From Macrolepiota albuminosa (taxonomy: Eukaryota > Basidiomycota > Agaricomycetes > Agaricales > Agaricaceae): a stretch of 64,000 bases of DNA. The stretch covers positions 62,001 through 126,000 of the forward strand of contig JAMWFC010000029.1 in NCBI GenBank assembly GCA_027475525.1. Reading direction: 5' to 3'. The notes beneath the pieces are model-generated. The model saw only the letters and a list, made by a program, of their open reading frames with translations, ran no database searches and was not told the origin of the DNA. Shown here one piece after another: positions 37,333 through 49,089 of this stretch. Position numbers and translations under genes: made by a program. How positions within the stretch are numbered: position 1 is the first letter of the stretch; each line of letters opens with the position of its first letter.

Positions 37333-38051
37333 ATGGCCCGTACTAAGGTCAGTTGGCTCCCAAAGTGTCTCCTAGTTGCCCATCGCTGACCACAACGTGC
37401 TCAACAATAGCAAACCGCTCGCAAATCCACCGGAGGTCCGTGCTTTCGGGCATCTGATACCTTTTTCCAACTTCTTACCCTTACCTCCCTTTCTCTAGGC
37501 AAAGCCCCTCGTAAGCAACTAGCAACCAAGGCCGCCAGGAAGACCGCAGCAGTATGTTTATGCGCCACTGTCTTCGTCGCCGTCGGGCACCATGTCTGAC
37601 TAAGCTTTCACCTAATTTAGACGGCGACTGGTGGTGTTAAGAAGCCCCATCGTTTCAGGCCCGGAACCGTCGCTCTTCGTGAAATCAGGCGTTACCAGAA
37701 GTCCACTGAGCTCCTCATTAGGAAGCTCCCCTTCCAGAGGCTTGTCCGTGAAATCGCTCAAGATTTCAAGGTGAGCATACTTTTCGTCTTTGCTTTCACG
37801 ATGTTGTGCTCACACTCTTCATTGTCCAGACCGACCTCCGTTTCCAGTCCTCTGCCGTGATGGCTCTTCAGGAGGCCGCCGAGGCTTACCTCGTCTCCCT
37901 CTTTGAAGACACCAACTTGGCTGCTATCCACGCCAAGCGAGTCACTATGTACGTGTCTGACCACCCTCGGTATCACTAGTATGACTAATGCCATCTCAGT
38001 CAACCGAAAGATCTTGCTCTGGCCAGGCGCCTCAGGGGTGAAAGGTCCTAA
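37333..38051 (+). CDS. H3: Histone H3
   Basis: Core nucleosome histone. Exon 1 encodes MARTK. Exon 2 encodes QTARKSTG, and after a phase-1 intron exon 3 gives [18 protein letters not shown]. Exon 4 covers [20 protein letters not shown] to the alphaN/alpha1 region ending AQDFK. Exons 5 and 6 run [20 protein letters not shown] through AIHAKRVTI to [16 protein letters not shown] and a TAA. Everything is canonical except the tail between K27 and K36: the predicted join at 'KTAA|TATGG' gives one residue more than the usual four residues between K27 and TGG. This may be a real variant or a mis-set exon 3/4 border. No H4 gene is adjacent. Confidence 0.95.
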
Positions 38052-38368
38052 ACATGTTTCAAACTGGGATGCTACCCCCTCTCTTCTTCTCATTGTTTCT
38101 TGTATGATACTGCGTTCCTTATGCCATTATGTCTATCTATTGTGCCGTGTGATTCTAGCGGGCCAGAGCACCACACCGTGTACTTTACCTTACTGTTTCA
38201 CGCAGCACGCGTTACTCAAATGATATATGTATTCGTTTACCACTAATGAGGTGTCCATCGACAAAGACCCACACTCAGCAAGCAGTGTGTGCCCTGCATT
38301 TATGCTCGGGATTATCAGTATCCACGTCATTGTTGCTAAGGAACTATGATCTCCCGGAGTCATACATC

Positions 38369-40641
38369 TCACAGTCCAACGTCTGTACGGATAAATACAC
38401 CGTCCTGACATTTGAAACCTACGTCGTTCGTGACCTGTATTCGCGATTACTTTGTCAGTCCCACAATGCTACGGCCTCCTGACAGCAGCACAAACTTACA
38501 GCTGCCGGATCACACATGACAGCAACAGGCTGGCCAGACTTGGTGGTTGCGAAGATGTCCTTCGCTACGATATTGGTGGCTAAATATCTATCATAAGACG
38601 ATCTCTCCAGAATCCAAGTGAGGGGCGGATACGCACCGGTGTTAGGATGAAAGTCGAAGATAATGACTTCACGCCCAGTTGCACCTTGTACGAAATACCT
38701 GAATAAGTCATCAGCTCTCATAGATAAATATCACGATTTAGGAACAACTCACCAGCAAGGGTCGGAAACACAGCTTCCTTCGAAATAGTTCGGAGAACTG
38801 TAAGGCGAAAGTCGATCTAAATACCATTAAACGAGGGAGGACATCGTAAACTACCCACTCGTCGACCACACCAATGAAACTCTCGAACAAGAAGTCCTGG
38901 ATGTGGGTGTTATTCGTACTCGTAGCATTAGGGGCAGGTCCCAGCTGATACAAGTTCGGGGATCATGGAAAGAATACAGATGGGAAAGGACAGACATACG
39001 TTCTGGTCCCAGTAGCTACCAAGTACAAGGTTGCTTGATGATTCAGGTCGTAGATAGTTTGGACATACTCACTTTTGGGTGACATAGATCTAGCCAACAG
39101 TAAGTACGAGTTTCTCAACTAACAGTGATACGTACAGGGAATCTGACATCAGAGAAGGAAATGTTCCTCCACGTCACGCTAACGGAATTATGAAATTATG
39201 AGATCGAACGAGTAAAACAAATTCAACTTACTTGCGAGCCAAACCGTTTCCTCCGGTCCAGCTCTTGAACCTAGCACCATAAAGGGTCTTGTTCTGTGCA
39301 GGATGTAATGATTTAAGAAAAATGGTCGGTAAACACAATCCTGAGTCCGCACCATCATAACGTTCTCGATCCTTAATGTGATGAACATTAGAAAAGAAAA
39401 GGTAACAACGATTAGATTGCCATACAAGACGTCTTGAACATCAGCCACAGATCCTCCCTTGCCCAGTGAGCCGATTGATAAGCCATGGCCACCTTCACAG
39501 TAGCTGTTTCTGTAATCGTTACGGTAAGGCTAGTAATGAAGACGAATGCAAGTTAGAAGCACCTAAAGTGGATGTTCTTCGCACCACTCCCAACAGTCAG
39601 ACAATCATCTCCGTTCTGAACATGGTTGTTTTCGAAAAGCATGTTTGTTCCACCAGCGGAGAATCCTTGCGACCATATGAGAATGAAGATGTCACCCAAA
39701 GGGTTGACGTACCATCACTCAAGATTATGGAAGAAGGGTCAACGACGAAAAACGAGGGGGAAAATCCATACTTAACTCACGTGTTGAAGGGGAAAGCCGA
39801 TACGTTTGGATTACTTGACACGGCGACAATTTTGTTATTGAATGCGTGCAAATTCGTCGAACCGCTCGTCGCAAAGTTCCACGCGATGGGCTGTTTCATA
39901 GTAATTGATCGAACCATGCAAACGTTCAATCAAGATAATTGTTACCTACTTTCCAAAGCTTCATATCCCTAATCACACCATTATTGATCTTGCTGAATGC
40001 GATCCCATGGGGCCGGTTGACTTGGTTTTGAGTGTCCCACCACTAGTCAAGACCCGTCTTTTACGATGAATATCCATAAAGATAGAAAAAGAAAGCCTAC
40101 TGCTTGACCATGGGCATCAATCCAACCCCAATTCGGATCCGTAGATCCACGTAGGGTGACGTTGTTTCCACCAGTAAACGTCAACCTTGTATGACTGTCG
40201 GTGTGTCTCGCCGATAAATGATCTTACTGATCCATACCATGATCCAGGGAATGACTGGAGGGATGGTTATTCATTTTTGATTCAACTTCAGAGAGAGAAC
40301 ATACAGATGAGCCAACAATTGCTATATGTTAAGAATTAATAACCATTATTCTCATAGACCCAACGATAAATACCTTGTATGGTAGAGATGTCTGTGGGGT
40401 ATGACAGATTTCCCTCAATACGGATCTCAACATTGTTCAAGGCCGGGAACTTGATGGGCGTAAATATGTTGTAATGGACACCCTTTTGGAATAGGATCGT
40501 AGAATTGATTGAGTAATCCCCAATGGCACCAACAAGGCTAGGCATGTCATCATGTCCATCAGTATGAGGGACCACAAAAGTATTCCATCCAGCGACTAGA
40601 GAGACTTGTACAAGCAAGACAGCAAGGGTAGGAAACAGCAT
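38369..40641 (-). CDS. GH28 family pectinase (polygalacturonase-like)
   Basis: A secreted parallel beta-helix enzyme that hydrolyses pectic galacturonans. The signal peptide is MLFPTLAVLLVQVSLVAG. The gene has numerous short introns from the ATG at 40641 to TGA at 38369-38371. GH28 hallmarks are present in order: NTDGF (catalytic Asp), NGDDCLTVG (paired catalytic Asp), GGHGLSIGSLGKGG (catalytic His region) and NKTLYGARFKSWTGG in place of the usual RIK segment. The C-terminus GFKCQDGV fits the family. The 'NTDGF' motif can only be assembled if a 5-nt microexon at 39713-39717 is used. Substrate (polygalacturonan, rhamnogalacturonan or xylogalacturonan) cannot be fixed by eye. It converges with histone H3. 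Confidence 0.88.
39713..39717 (-). other. Predicted 5-nt microexon (TGATG) of the GH28 gene
   Basis: The upstream exon ends ...TTC AAC AC at 39781 before gtgagt, and the downstream exon starts GATTCTCC at 39665 after gcaag. Joined directly they lose the frame and the catalytic motif. Between them lies cttgag|TGATG|gtacgt. Including TGATG restores AAC ACT GAT GGA TTC, i.e. NTDGF. Flanking introns would be 63 and 47 nt, normal here. Confidence 0.75.
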
Positions 40642-41262
40642 TTCGATAATCGTTTGCAATTAAACCGAATGGATGACACGTCGACTCAGTTTGTCTTCGA
40701 ATCTCTTGAGACTACCTTATGTCGCTCCACGCAAGCCTTCATTTCGATGTCAGGTGCACATGCATAAGCCTTATGCTGCCCCATGTGAGTGACGGCTCGT
40801 CGGATTTTTTGAGAAGTCGACGGTCCGTCAGTCCGCCAATTATCACCCACACCAACTTCCGGAAATTCCGCATACACGTGAAATTTAGATTATGATGCAT
40901 GGACGACGAAGTGGACACTGTCTTGGATGTCTTCAACGTTGGGGCTTTTTTTAGGATTTGTACGAAGGTCACGGTGTCCTGGAAAGTCAAATTCCAAGCG
41001 GCCCGTGAGGTCAATTTGTTCTAATTTACCATACTTATGGCTTATTAAGGAGCAATCCCCTCTAAGGCTGAAAGGAGTTGCGAGCTGATTAAGTTATACT
41101 TTGCGATGTAATATTCTTTTTTACATCATCCTCACTGGCAGTAGCTATGAACCATACCTTTCTTACCTATCTTGACTTTTCCCCTTCCATTTCTCCTTTT
41201 CAATTGACAGGAGATGCACTTCTTTTAGTAACTTATTGTGCTAAACTTTAAGTGGCCTATTA
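40642..41262. other. Upstream region of the GH28 gene
   Basis: About 620 bp with no supported gene; short minus-strand frames (for example 40739-41014) have no family resemblance. It should hold the GH28 promoter and the 3' end of the DUF2235 gene. Confidence 0.4.
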
Positions 41263-43421
41263 TCAACCAATCCATTCTGGTTCGACGTCGTTGTTCCACT
41301 TTGCTCGAGGAACGTAATTCATCCCTTCGTGCTCCATTCTCAGCCTGACGGATCGATGGACCTTTATACCAGATTGCTGCCTGGGTATGACTCGACCATG
41401 ACCTCTGTTTACCCTTTATAGACCACCGAAATAAGTATAAGCAAACATACAAACTCCTAAAAGTAAATGACGTACATCACTTCATTAACCCAGATATCAT
41501 CATCTCCTTGATACTTGATTTTCTGCGGAATGTATTCAAGTAACCACCAAGTTCTAGCGTTCCGAAGCATATCGTTAATAGGGCTAAGCGCGTCGGCGAG
41601 GTCTTCTTCCTCTTCTGAGACGAAGTCCGAAGTGTCGACGAAGACCTGATTTTCCCCATTGACAGGTAAATACCTCACCTCCGCCCTATGAGGGGTCGAT
41701 AAGGCAGTCACTGGAGGCGGCCGTGGTCTGACGACGGGGTAGACTGAGTTGGGATCCATGCCTATGACCTTGAACATCTCCTTGTAGAATAGGATACCGG
41801 TCTTGAGAAGGAAGCACTGTCTGACCATCCAACGAAGGGGAATACGGGCAAGGCTGTTACGGACTTCGTTCCTCACAGCACCTCCTCCAACATCTTAAGT
41901 ATATGTCAGTTTAAAGTCGCAGCTAATGCAGCGAATTGCAATACCACAGTGACATCCTGCAAACCAGACCTCTTCAACGTCAGTAACATGTTCATGTCCA
42001 TGTAAGTATGTCTTCTCAAAGTCTCGTGTTGTTTGGCGTTTAGGTTTGGGACGTGGCATCTGTCCTTTCTTTACACCGAGTTGAACTTCATGGGGGGTGG
42101 GTCTATTCCAGAAGTTGGGTTTGAAGCGCACTCGATGTTCGTCCAATGCGAGGGCATGACGAAAGTGTTTAACATGCGTGTTCGATGTCGTAAACGGCAG
42201 ACGTTTGGGTATCATTCCTACCGATCCAACTGTTTCCCTGCATTTCACGATCATGAACGAGGACGCTTCGGGAAGGGGAAAATTCGGTGATTACCAAACG
42301 CCGAGAAGCTCAATGTCTACATCGATCGAAAATGCCTTCTTGAATGCTGTACTCTGGCGCCATCCGAGAGCATCTTCACGGCAATACATTTTGTATGCAA
42401 AAGGGACTTGTTGGTGGTTACTTTTGGGCAGAAGACCAACCTATTCTACCGCGTCAGAAATGTAGGGGAAGAAAGGACTTCCTGAACTTTAAATATCCTG
42501 GATGTAACGAGATTAAGGCATTAGTGTGATACACAAGTGCCCTCAACATAGAATCTTACATTCCAGCTAAAGCTCGAGCGGTGTCTGATGCGCGTCGTTC
42601 AGCAACGAGAGGGGTATCCATGGTAAGGCTCCACGTACATGCTCCTCTTGAAAATCCTAGTTTTTCGAGGCAAATCTAAGATGCTTGGGAAATCTAGCAC
42701 ACATGGTCACGCACCAAAGATACAAATCTTGTCGCCTGCTTCATCTGGAGGAGGATACAGTTCAGCCTTTCAAATATCATTTTTGCTTGTTCGTAGGTTT
42801 CTCACAATTCTGCATGAGAAACTCATAGCCACCTCCATCACCAATGAGTTGATGGTCATTGAGCATTCCTAATTCTCACGTACTCATCACATGGGCATTT
42901 AGGTGAATCCCAATCATTGAATCGATAGCTTTGTGGACTTTGGCCATCATTGGCTTAGCGATTTGAGGAATAGTGTAAGTTCCAATACCAGCCTAGAACG
43001 CGAGGAGCTTTCGTATCAACTTAGCACCGATATGATCAAATTTATAAGTACCTGATAGTAGACAAGCTGCTCCTTGGAGTCATCTTTTTTCAACATGGAG
43101 AAGAAATTGACAACGTTCGAATTCTTGACACGAGAACATTAGTCGAAAAAGAGCAATGCTTTAAGCTGTTACATACATCTTCGTCAAATTGATCACCTTG
43201 AGAAACCCGACCGTAACGTTAGTAGTCTATGGCAAAAGTCAAAGCGTCCTACCGGTCCCGTCAAAACAAAGAACAAGGGTTCGATGTTCGTGCGTAGGTG
43301 GTAGGACATCATCATCAGCATTAGGGTATCCAGAGACAGTTTCGTTCCCAGTACTGTAAGAGGTCTCCTCGATGTTATCCAAGTAGCTTCTGTTCGCGGT
43401 AGTCAATCCTTTCTGGTTCAT
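41263..43421 (-). CDS. DUF2235 protein (Tle1-like alpha/beta hydrolase domain)
   Basis: The gene is interrupted by many introns from the ATG at 43421 to TGA at 41263-41265. The N-terminal marker is RTLVLCFDGTG, the start of the DUF2235 domain. The nucleophile elbow, split over three exons, reads KICIFGFSRGAYTARALAGM and contains the G-x-S-x-G serine. Later come LLPFTTSN-type and HFRHALALDEHRVRFKPNFW segments and VEEVWFAGCHCG. The C-terminus is VPRAKWNNDVEPEWIG. DUF2235 proteins are related to bacterial type VI phospholipase effectors (Tle1). Fungal members are abundant and uncharacterised, so a lipase role is only an inference. There is no signal peptide. The gene is divergent from the Zn2Cys6 factor, with 1.05 kb between. 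Confidence 0.82.
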
Positions 43422-44468
43422 AGTTTATCTGAAGTGAGAGGTATAGTAGACTAAGAGGTCTCAGGCTCTCAGCAAGCTTTACGCAGATACCTCGCCTTTA
43501 AATGACAGCTGATGATCCAAGCGGGCAAGGACCATCTCAAATTGACTTAACCCAATGGAGGAGTGATCCCAACACGTTTGTATGTATAACTTACCTGAAT
43601 TTACACAATGAAGAAGGCAATCATATAAGGGAACATATGGAGGGCCAATACATCAGATGTTTGTAGGCTGGGAAAGAATCAACAACAGGAAAGTAAAGCG
43701 AGTCACGAGTCGCCCAATTAGTTTAGGTTGCTGGTATGCACAATTTTCTTGATCATTGCAAGGATATGTCTAGCCATATTTGAGCAGAAATTCCGAAGAA
43801 CTGATAGAAAAGTCGGGCGGACTAGAATACTTAGCAGATCATGCCAGAAGTTACAGATTAGAATTGAGATTTGACCGGGTTTTGAATTAATATCGACTTC
43901 ATGACTAAGTGACACAAGACAAGGAGTACATAAGTATATACAGAAATTCAGTACCTAGAAATGACAGTCACGCGGTCACCGGTCACCGCTTAAATTGAGT
44001 CCATACATGTACTTAAGAGACAACCTGGATTTCAAAGTCGAGCTACATGCTCATATTCCATAGCTCGGAACATTCTGATTAAGGCACCATTAAGGCAGAT
44101 TTACCAGTCCAGAATTGGTTGGTATGTTCTATGAATGCATGTATGTGGAATGGTTGAATGAGATCATGTGCTAATGGCCATAGTGGGGATGACTCATCGG
44201 GTCTCTCAAGAGTCAGTCATCATATTGATCATGGCGCTCTTCTCACGTTTCTGTGGGACGGCACGTGCGTGAGCACAAATTTCATCGCTCTGAGTTATTT
44301 CCAGGTAGTCTCACCGCCCACAAGTTTGTAGCTGACATGTCACAGCCTCAAAATCTCTTTGTAAACTACGACCTACTCGTTTGACATTCAGATCATTATT
44401 GCAGTTGATTTCTTTCAAGTTATTGGCCGTTGAAAGTATCCCTAATCTCAGGCTAGCTGACGAATTAA
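43422..44468. other. Divergent promoter region, DUF2235 and Zn2Cys6 genes
   Basis: About 1.05 kb without a gene between two divergent starts. An overlapping palindromic string (cggtcaccggtcaccg, about 43976-43991) is the only conspicuous element. It could bind a dimeric factor, but no assignment is possible. Confidence 0.35.
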
Positions 44469-47400
44469 ATGCGAAGTATGGGCGGTACCGATAGTACAGA
44501 GAAGGATGGGGCTGCGAAGATACGAAAAAAGCCAGGAAGAGTGTATGTACCTCATTCAGGCATCGTTGTAGATGGTTGGATTTATTGTTAGGCCAACGTC
44601 GTGTGCAGAATGTCGACGATTAAAGCTAAGGTGTGACAAGGGTGTACGTCCCCAGGAATTCGAGCAACGTCACCATGATTTAGAGGGTGAAATAGGTCCC
44701 TTGCGAGAAATGTGTCTCAAGGGGTTGCGGATCCATATGCCCAAATGGTTCATTCATCTGTTGTTCACATGTAATGGATCGACTAATGCTTTGGTACAGG
44801 ATCTCTTATCCACGGCAAAGGAAATCGACTTATTCTTGCTAATACAAGAGAACTACATGACCGGATTGATTTCCTATCTTCACGCATTCGTGATCTAGAG
44901 AGCGCTCTTCGAACAGCACATCAATCCGTCTCCGATCAGTCGCACCCACTACTTCAGAAGGACGTGCTGCAGCCAGATTTTCCTCATAATGTCAATTCTT
45001 TGGTTGAACCGATGCCCACGTCAATAAACAATTCGTCAAGTGCTGTGTCGGCGCCACTGGGACAAAGTCTGGTTCATCCGCAATCACAATCTACAGGGGC
45101 AGAAGAAAACTTTGTTGATGCTTTTGGTACGCATAATGAGGTTATGAAGCGGCATCATGGAAGCGAGAAGAACTGAATAGTCACGTTAGGTACCTTGATT
45201 CTTGATGCTGGTGACCGATACACCTATCATGGAAGCACGGCGCGCTCTGAGGTTCGTTTCTAAAAGAAAACCCTTTCAGTAAAACTCAAATGATATTATT
45301 CCAGCTCCTGATACCCGTAAGAGTCTTAACACTACCTTGGACTTATTGTAACATACCGTCTATTGACAGGCGTTTGGGGAGCGGCGGCCACGGAAGTTTA
45401 TTGCCACTTCTCGGCTTTCAGAACAGATAATCAATGCATCTACGTCTGGATTGGCGCCATGTAACTCTTCCATTACAAGAGAAGCATTCGTCTTGATACC
45501 TCCCATGTCAGAGGCCTTACGTCTTTGTGAAATATATCAGGAGTACGGAAAGATTATGTGAGTTTCTGAAACATTGATCGATGTAAGGAGACAGTGATAA
45601 ATTCCACTAGGTACACGTCAGTTCCGCTGGTAGAACTGCTCGATGACATCTTGAGCACTGTTTATCGTGGGTACGTTACAAATTTTTCAGCATTCTAACT
45701 GTCCTCTTGTAGTGCTAACATCCTGCACTAGTTCTTACGAAAACTTTACAAATCATGATTCATTGGCCTTGCTGTTTGTTGTTTTTGCTCTCGGAGCTCA
45801 TTTTGACTCCAAACGACAGTCTTACTCAGTGGAGTCCCAAGAATTTTATCATATTGCTCGAGCAGCCCTCCGACTAAGTTCTCAAGCATCTCTAACATCG
45901 ATTCAAGCTCGCGTAAGTTTCCATAGTACCTGGTTGTTCTTTGAAGTAATCCTCTTGTCAACCCTCTAGATCCATGTTGCTCAGTATCTCGAATATAGCG
46001 ACTGGGAATCAGCCGGCTCTCATGATACCTGGATGTATATCGGACATGCTGTTCGATTGGCTCAGAGTGTACGTTTACCCAGGACGTGAGATCATTCTTA
46101 CCAGCTAATCCGAGCATCTCCAAGGCTGGACTACGTATATATCTAAACAGCCTTTGGGAGTATATACTCACAACGGAGCGTAGACCTGAATAGCGCCCGT
46201 TGGAATCTATCTGATTCGAATATACACCATCGCAGTCGACTTTTTTGGCAACTATTTCATCTTGACACATGGGCTGTAAGGATGTTATATTCTCGACATC
46301 AATGAGAAACAGCTGAAGCTGTCCACAGAGTTTTCATCTAGGGAGGCCATCGACAATGTCTCCATCCTGCATAGACTGGCCATCACCTTCAGAAGCTAAT
46401 GATATAATTGCCAGGCACGATATACCAGAATCCTGTATGTTTTAGTGTTTTGCGTTTGGTTTTATTGACACACTGGTTAACCTAGTTAATGCATGGAACT
46501 GGCGGTACTCGGCATTACTCCAATCCGTCGTGGCGAACACCTTTGGGCCGAAACAGCCATCATACGTCGCTGTACTTTCAATGGATCGTCAGATTCGCGA
46601 TTTTCCTGTACATCCGACCTGGCGTCCAGTCTGTGAAGGTTCTCCCTCTACCGAGCTTTCTATGCAGTGGTGGATCATGCTCTCCTCTAAAGAATCGAGT
46701 GAGACGTAACAATCATTTTTCCATCTGAAACTGGTTTTTAAAACTTGTCGTCAGCCTTGTTAAGTTTACATAGAGCGTACTTTGCAAAGGCCCTTGAAGA
46801 TATGCCTAACCAGCTTATGCGTCATCGATATATACCCTCAGTCCTGTCTGTTCATCGCTCAGCGTGGCGCTTGATGAGAGGGCTGAAGATGGTCTGGAGT
46901 CAGGCAGTTCATGTCATGTCAAGAACCAGTCTAGCTTGGTCCCAGGCACTCTCTGCCACAGTACGTTCTGCATTTCCATGGAGACATCCTCCCTCAAGAA
47001 TCTAGCGTTAACTTTAGATCGCGATGTGCCTTTTAATCACTCGTGCCCCCACGTCTGAATTTGCACAATCAGCTATGACAGAGTTAGACGATGTTTTGGA
47101 TCTTTTTAAGACCGCTATGGCACGTCCTGCTGCTCATCTTCTTGTTCGTCCAGTGCTTTCCACTCTAATACGGACACTACTACTGTTTTGATGATTTTCA
47201 GGACTCCATACAACGTCTTCACAACAAGGCTCGTGACGCGGTCAACCGACGCAGCGAGGGAGTCGAAAATGCGCTATCTAACACTGAACTTGATTGCTGG
47301 GCTGGAAAAACGTACATGCTCTCCAAAGACGGCCCACCTCATTTGAGCATGCAATCAAGGCAATCCCAGTCTGTCACCATGCTCACAGCAGTTGGGGCAG

Positions 47401-47681
47401 AATACTGGTCTGACGGCATGCACCCGACCCTTGAACAGGATATGCGCAACTTTGAAGCCCGTTCTCCCTCGTTTGAGTGCTTTTTTGATCTTCCAACGCC
47501 TGGTACTCCGCAACCTCAGCCCCATCTACAACCACCCGAAGTCCAGACGAGCGATCCTCATCTCTATACCTCTGACGGATACCATGGTTTTCAGCCTTAT
47601 CCTCGTCATTCTGCATTTTTACAAACTGCTCCGGCATTGGATCCAACTTGGCAGACTTTGGCGGAGCAATTGGGCTTCTAG
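44469..47681 (+). CDS. Zn2Cys6 transcription factor with fungal-specific TF domain
   Basis: A multi-exon gene from the ATG at 44469 to TAG at 47679-47681. After a basic lead (KIRKKPGRVPTS) comes the binuclear zinc cluster CAECRRLKLRCDKGVPCEKC followed by VSRGCGSICPNG, with all six cysteines. The splice choice AAG GGT|gtacgt restores the usual spacing. A coiled-coil linker (ELHDRIDFLSSRIRDLESAL) follows, then the fungal-specific regulatory domain with ALLFVVFALGAHFD, EFYHIARAALRLSS and QYLEYSDWESAGSHDTWMYIG. The C-terminus is Pro/Gln-rich and ends TWQTLAEQLGF. Such proteins bind CGG triplets and regulate catabolic or secondary pathways; the target set here is unknown. It sits between the DUF2235 and MARVEL genes. 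Internal exon borders in the regulatory domain (45.6-47.2 kb) are uncertain. Confidence 0.85.
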
Positions 47682-48152
47682 TACTTCAATTTGATCATTG
47701 TTTATCATCCTACACTTCCAACCCTGATGTATGTATAGTCTTTCGTACTGACGACTTTTGTCTGCATCTGGATATGATAAGTAGGATTTATATATGGAGT
47801 ATTTCAAGTGTATTTGTACCATAGACTTGAATTTCAATCACCCACCCGCTGCAGTTTCTACAGTTTGGCAGGTGCATGAAATATAAAAGTTCTGCATGAA
47901 GTAATTATTGGCGCGGACGCAGGAGCTTGGGTGATGAGTACAAAATTTGAAATGTCGTCCTAAAATATGTATGGTTCAATTCGTCCGTCACGGTCACTGT
48001 CACATAACTGACGTATGGTTGAATGATCTCGCCACTTTTTGTTCATCGGGACATATAACTGCATACTGGTTACCAACTTTCATTCTTATACGACCTCTTA
48101 ACGTGCCACTTAGAACCCTTAAATCTCTCGACGTCTGTAACGACACAAAATA
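47682..48152. other. Intergenic region, Zn2Cys6 factor to MARVEL gene
   Basis: About 470 bp, no gene. It should hold the terminator of the transcription factor and the MARVEL promoter. Nothing conspicuous was seen. Confidence 0.4.
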
Positions 48153-48919
48153 ATGGCGGTTGACGATTGGATTAGGCGGGGACAACCCAGTAGGTTCCGT
48201 TGGTGATTCAACAAGAAACCATTGACCTCCTTTTAGTTGTCTTCGGACTCATTCTACTCTTCTCACTCATTGAGGTGAGCATAAGGCAACTCTGCAGAAC
48301 TTATTTGAATTTACATGAAGCTTAGATGTGTATTTCAGCATGGCTGGTATCACGATACAATGCCCATCATAACTACAATAGTTTATCCATGCGTGACCGC
48401 GTTCGATACACGCTTTTTGCCTCAATATGGACAATAATTGGGTCTATATTTTTTATTCTTCTCTTCTTGCACTCTGCTACTGGCTCGGTAATGACCAGCG
48501 TTGCTGCGCACCTCATTTTGTAAGTACTGCGCCGAATGAACCACAGTCAAACCATTCATCACCCTGTGTATAGCCTCATCCTTACATGGATCATCTGGGT
48601 TGCTGCTGCCGCGTCTGTCACGGCTATGATAGGAGGAGGCTTGAATTGCTCGTATGTCTTATGATACTTTGCATATTTCACTCCTGACTGTCATCTCGTT
48701 GATTCAAGTACACAAACTATATTTGTATACTGTGGCCAACTTAATGCGCTAGAGGCTTTTTCCTGGATAATATGGTTGGCTGCTTCCAGATACTCGTCTC
48801 ACTACCTCGCTGATTGCTGTCGCAGGATTCTCGTTACGTTTGTCCTCATTGTCGTCATCATCCGCGGAATCGCTGCTGCACGACGTGGAGATGGTTACAG
48901 AGGTGGCCTCGTTGCCTAA
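48153..48919 (+). CDS. MARVEL-domain membrane protein
   Basis: A small four-helix membrane protein. Exons spliced from the ATG at 48153 to TAA at 48917-48919 read MAVDDWIRRGQP, then helix 1 IVFGLILLFSLIEMCISAWL and the loop YNAHHNYNSLSMRDRVRY. Helix 2 is FASIWTIIGSIFFILLFLHS, helix 3 LILTWIIWVAAAASVTAMIG, and an extracellular loop with NC...YCGQLNALEAFSWI leads to helix 4 WILVTFVLIVVIIRGIAAAR. The cytosolic tail RRGDGYRGGLVA ends the protein. This order, the 'SWI.W' before helix 4 and the 'ARRGDGYRG' tail match fungal MARVEL proteins. They associate with cholesterol- or ergosterol-rich membranes. It converges on the malic enzyme gene, with 170 bp between stops. Confidence 0.85.
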
Positions 48920-49089
48920 GTTCTACCTTTCTGCATCGCTTCATAATGCCCTTGAATGTCCGTTATGCGCTTGCACGTATAATAATACATCGACATCGTT
49001 GCAAGCTCAAAAATCTTTGTATTAGCTATGTCTGTTGTATCTAGATGTTTATAACATTCCTGTTCTCCTTTTTTTGTCCCGGATGTTAG

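Noticed and set aside
39466..39972. 168-codon plus-strand frame
   Set aside because: It is antisense to GH28 exons that carry clear catalytic motifs.
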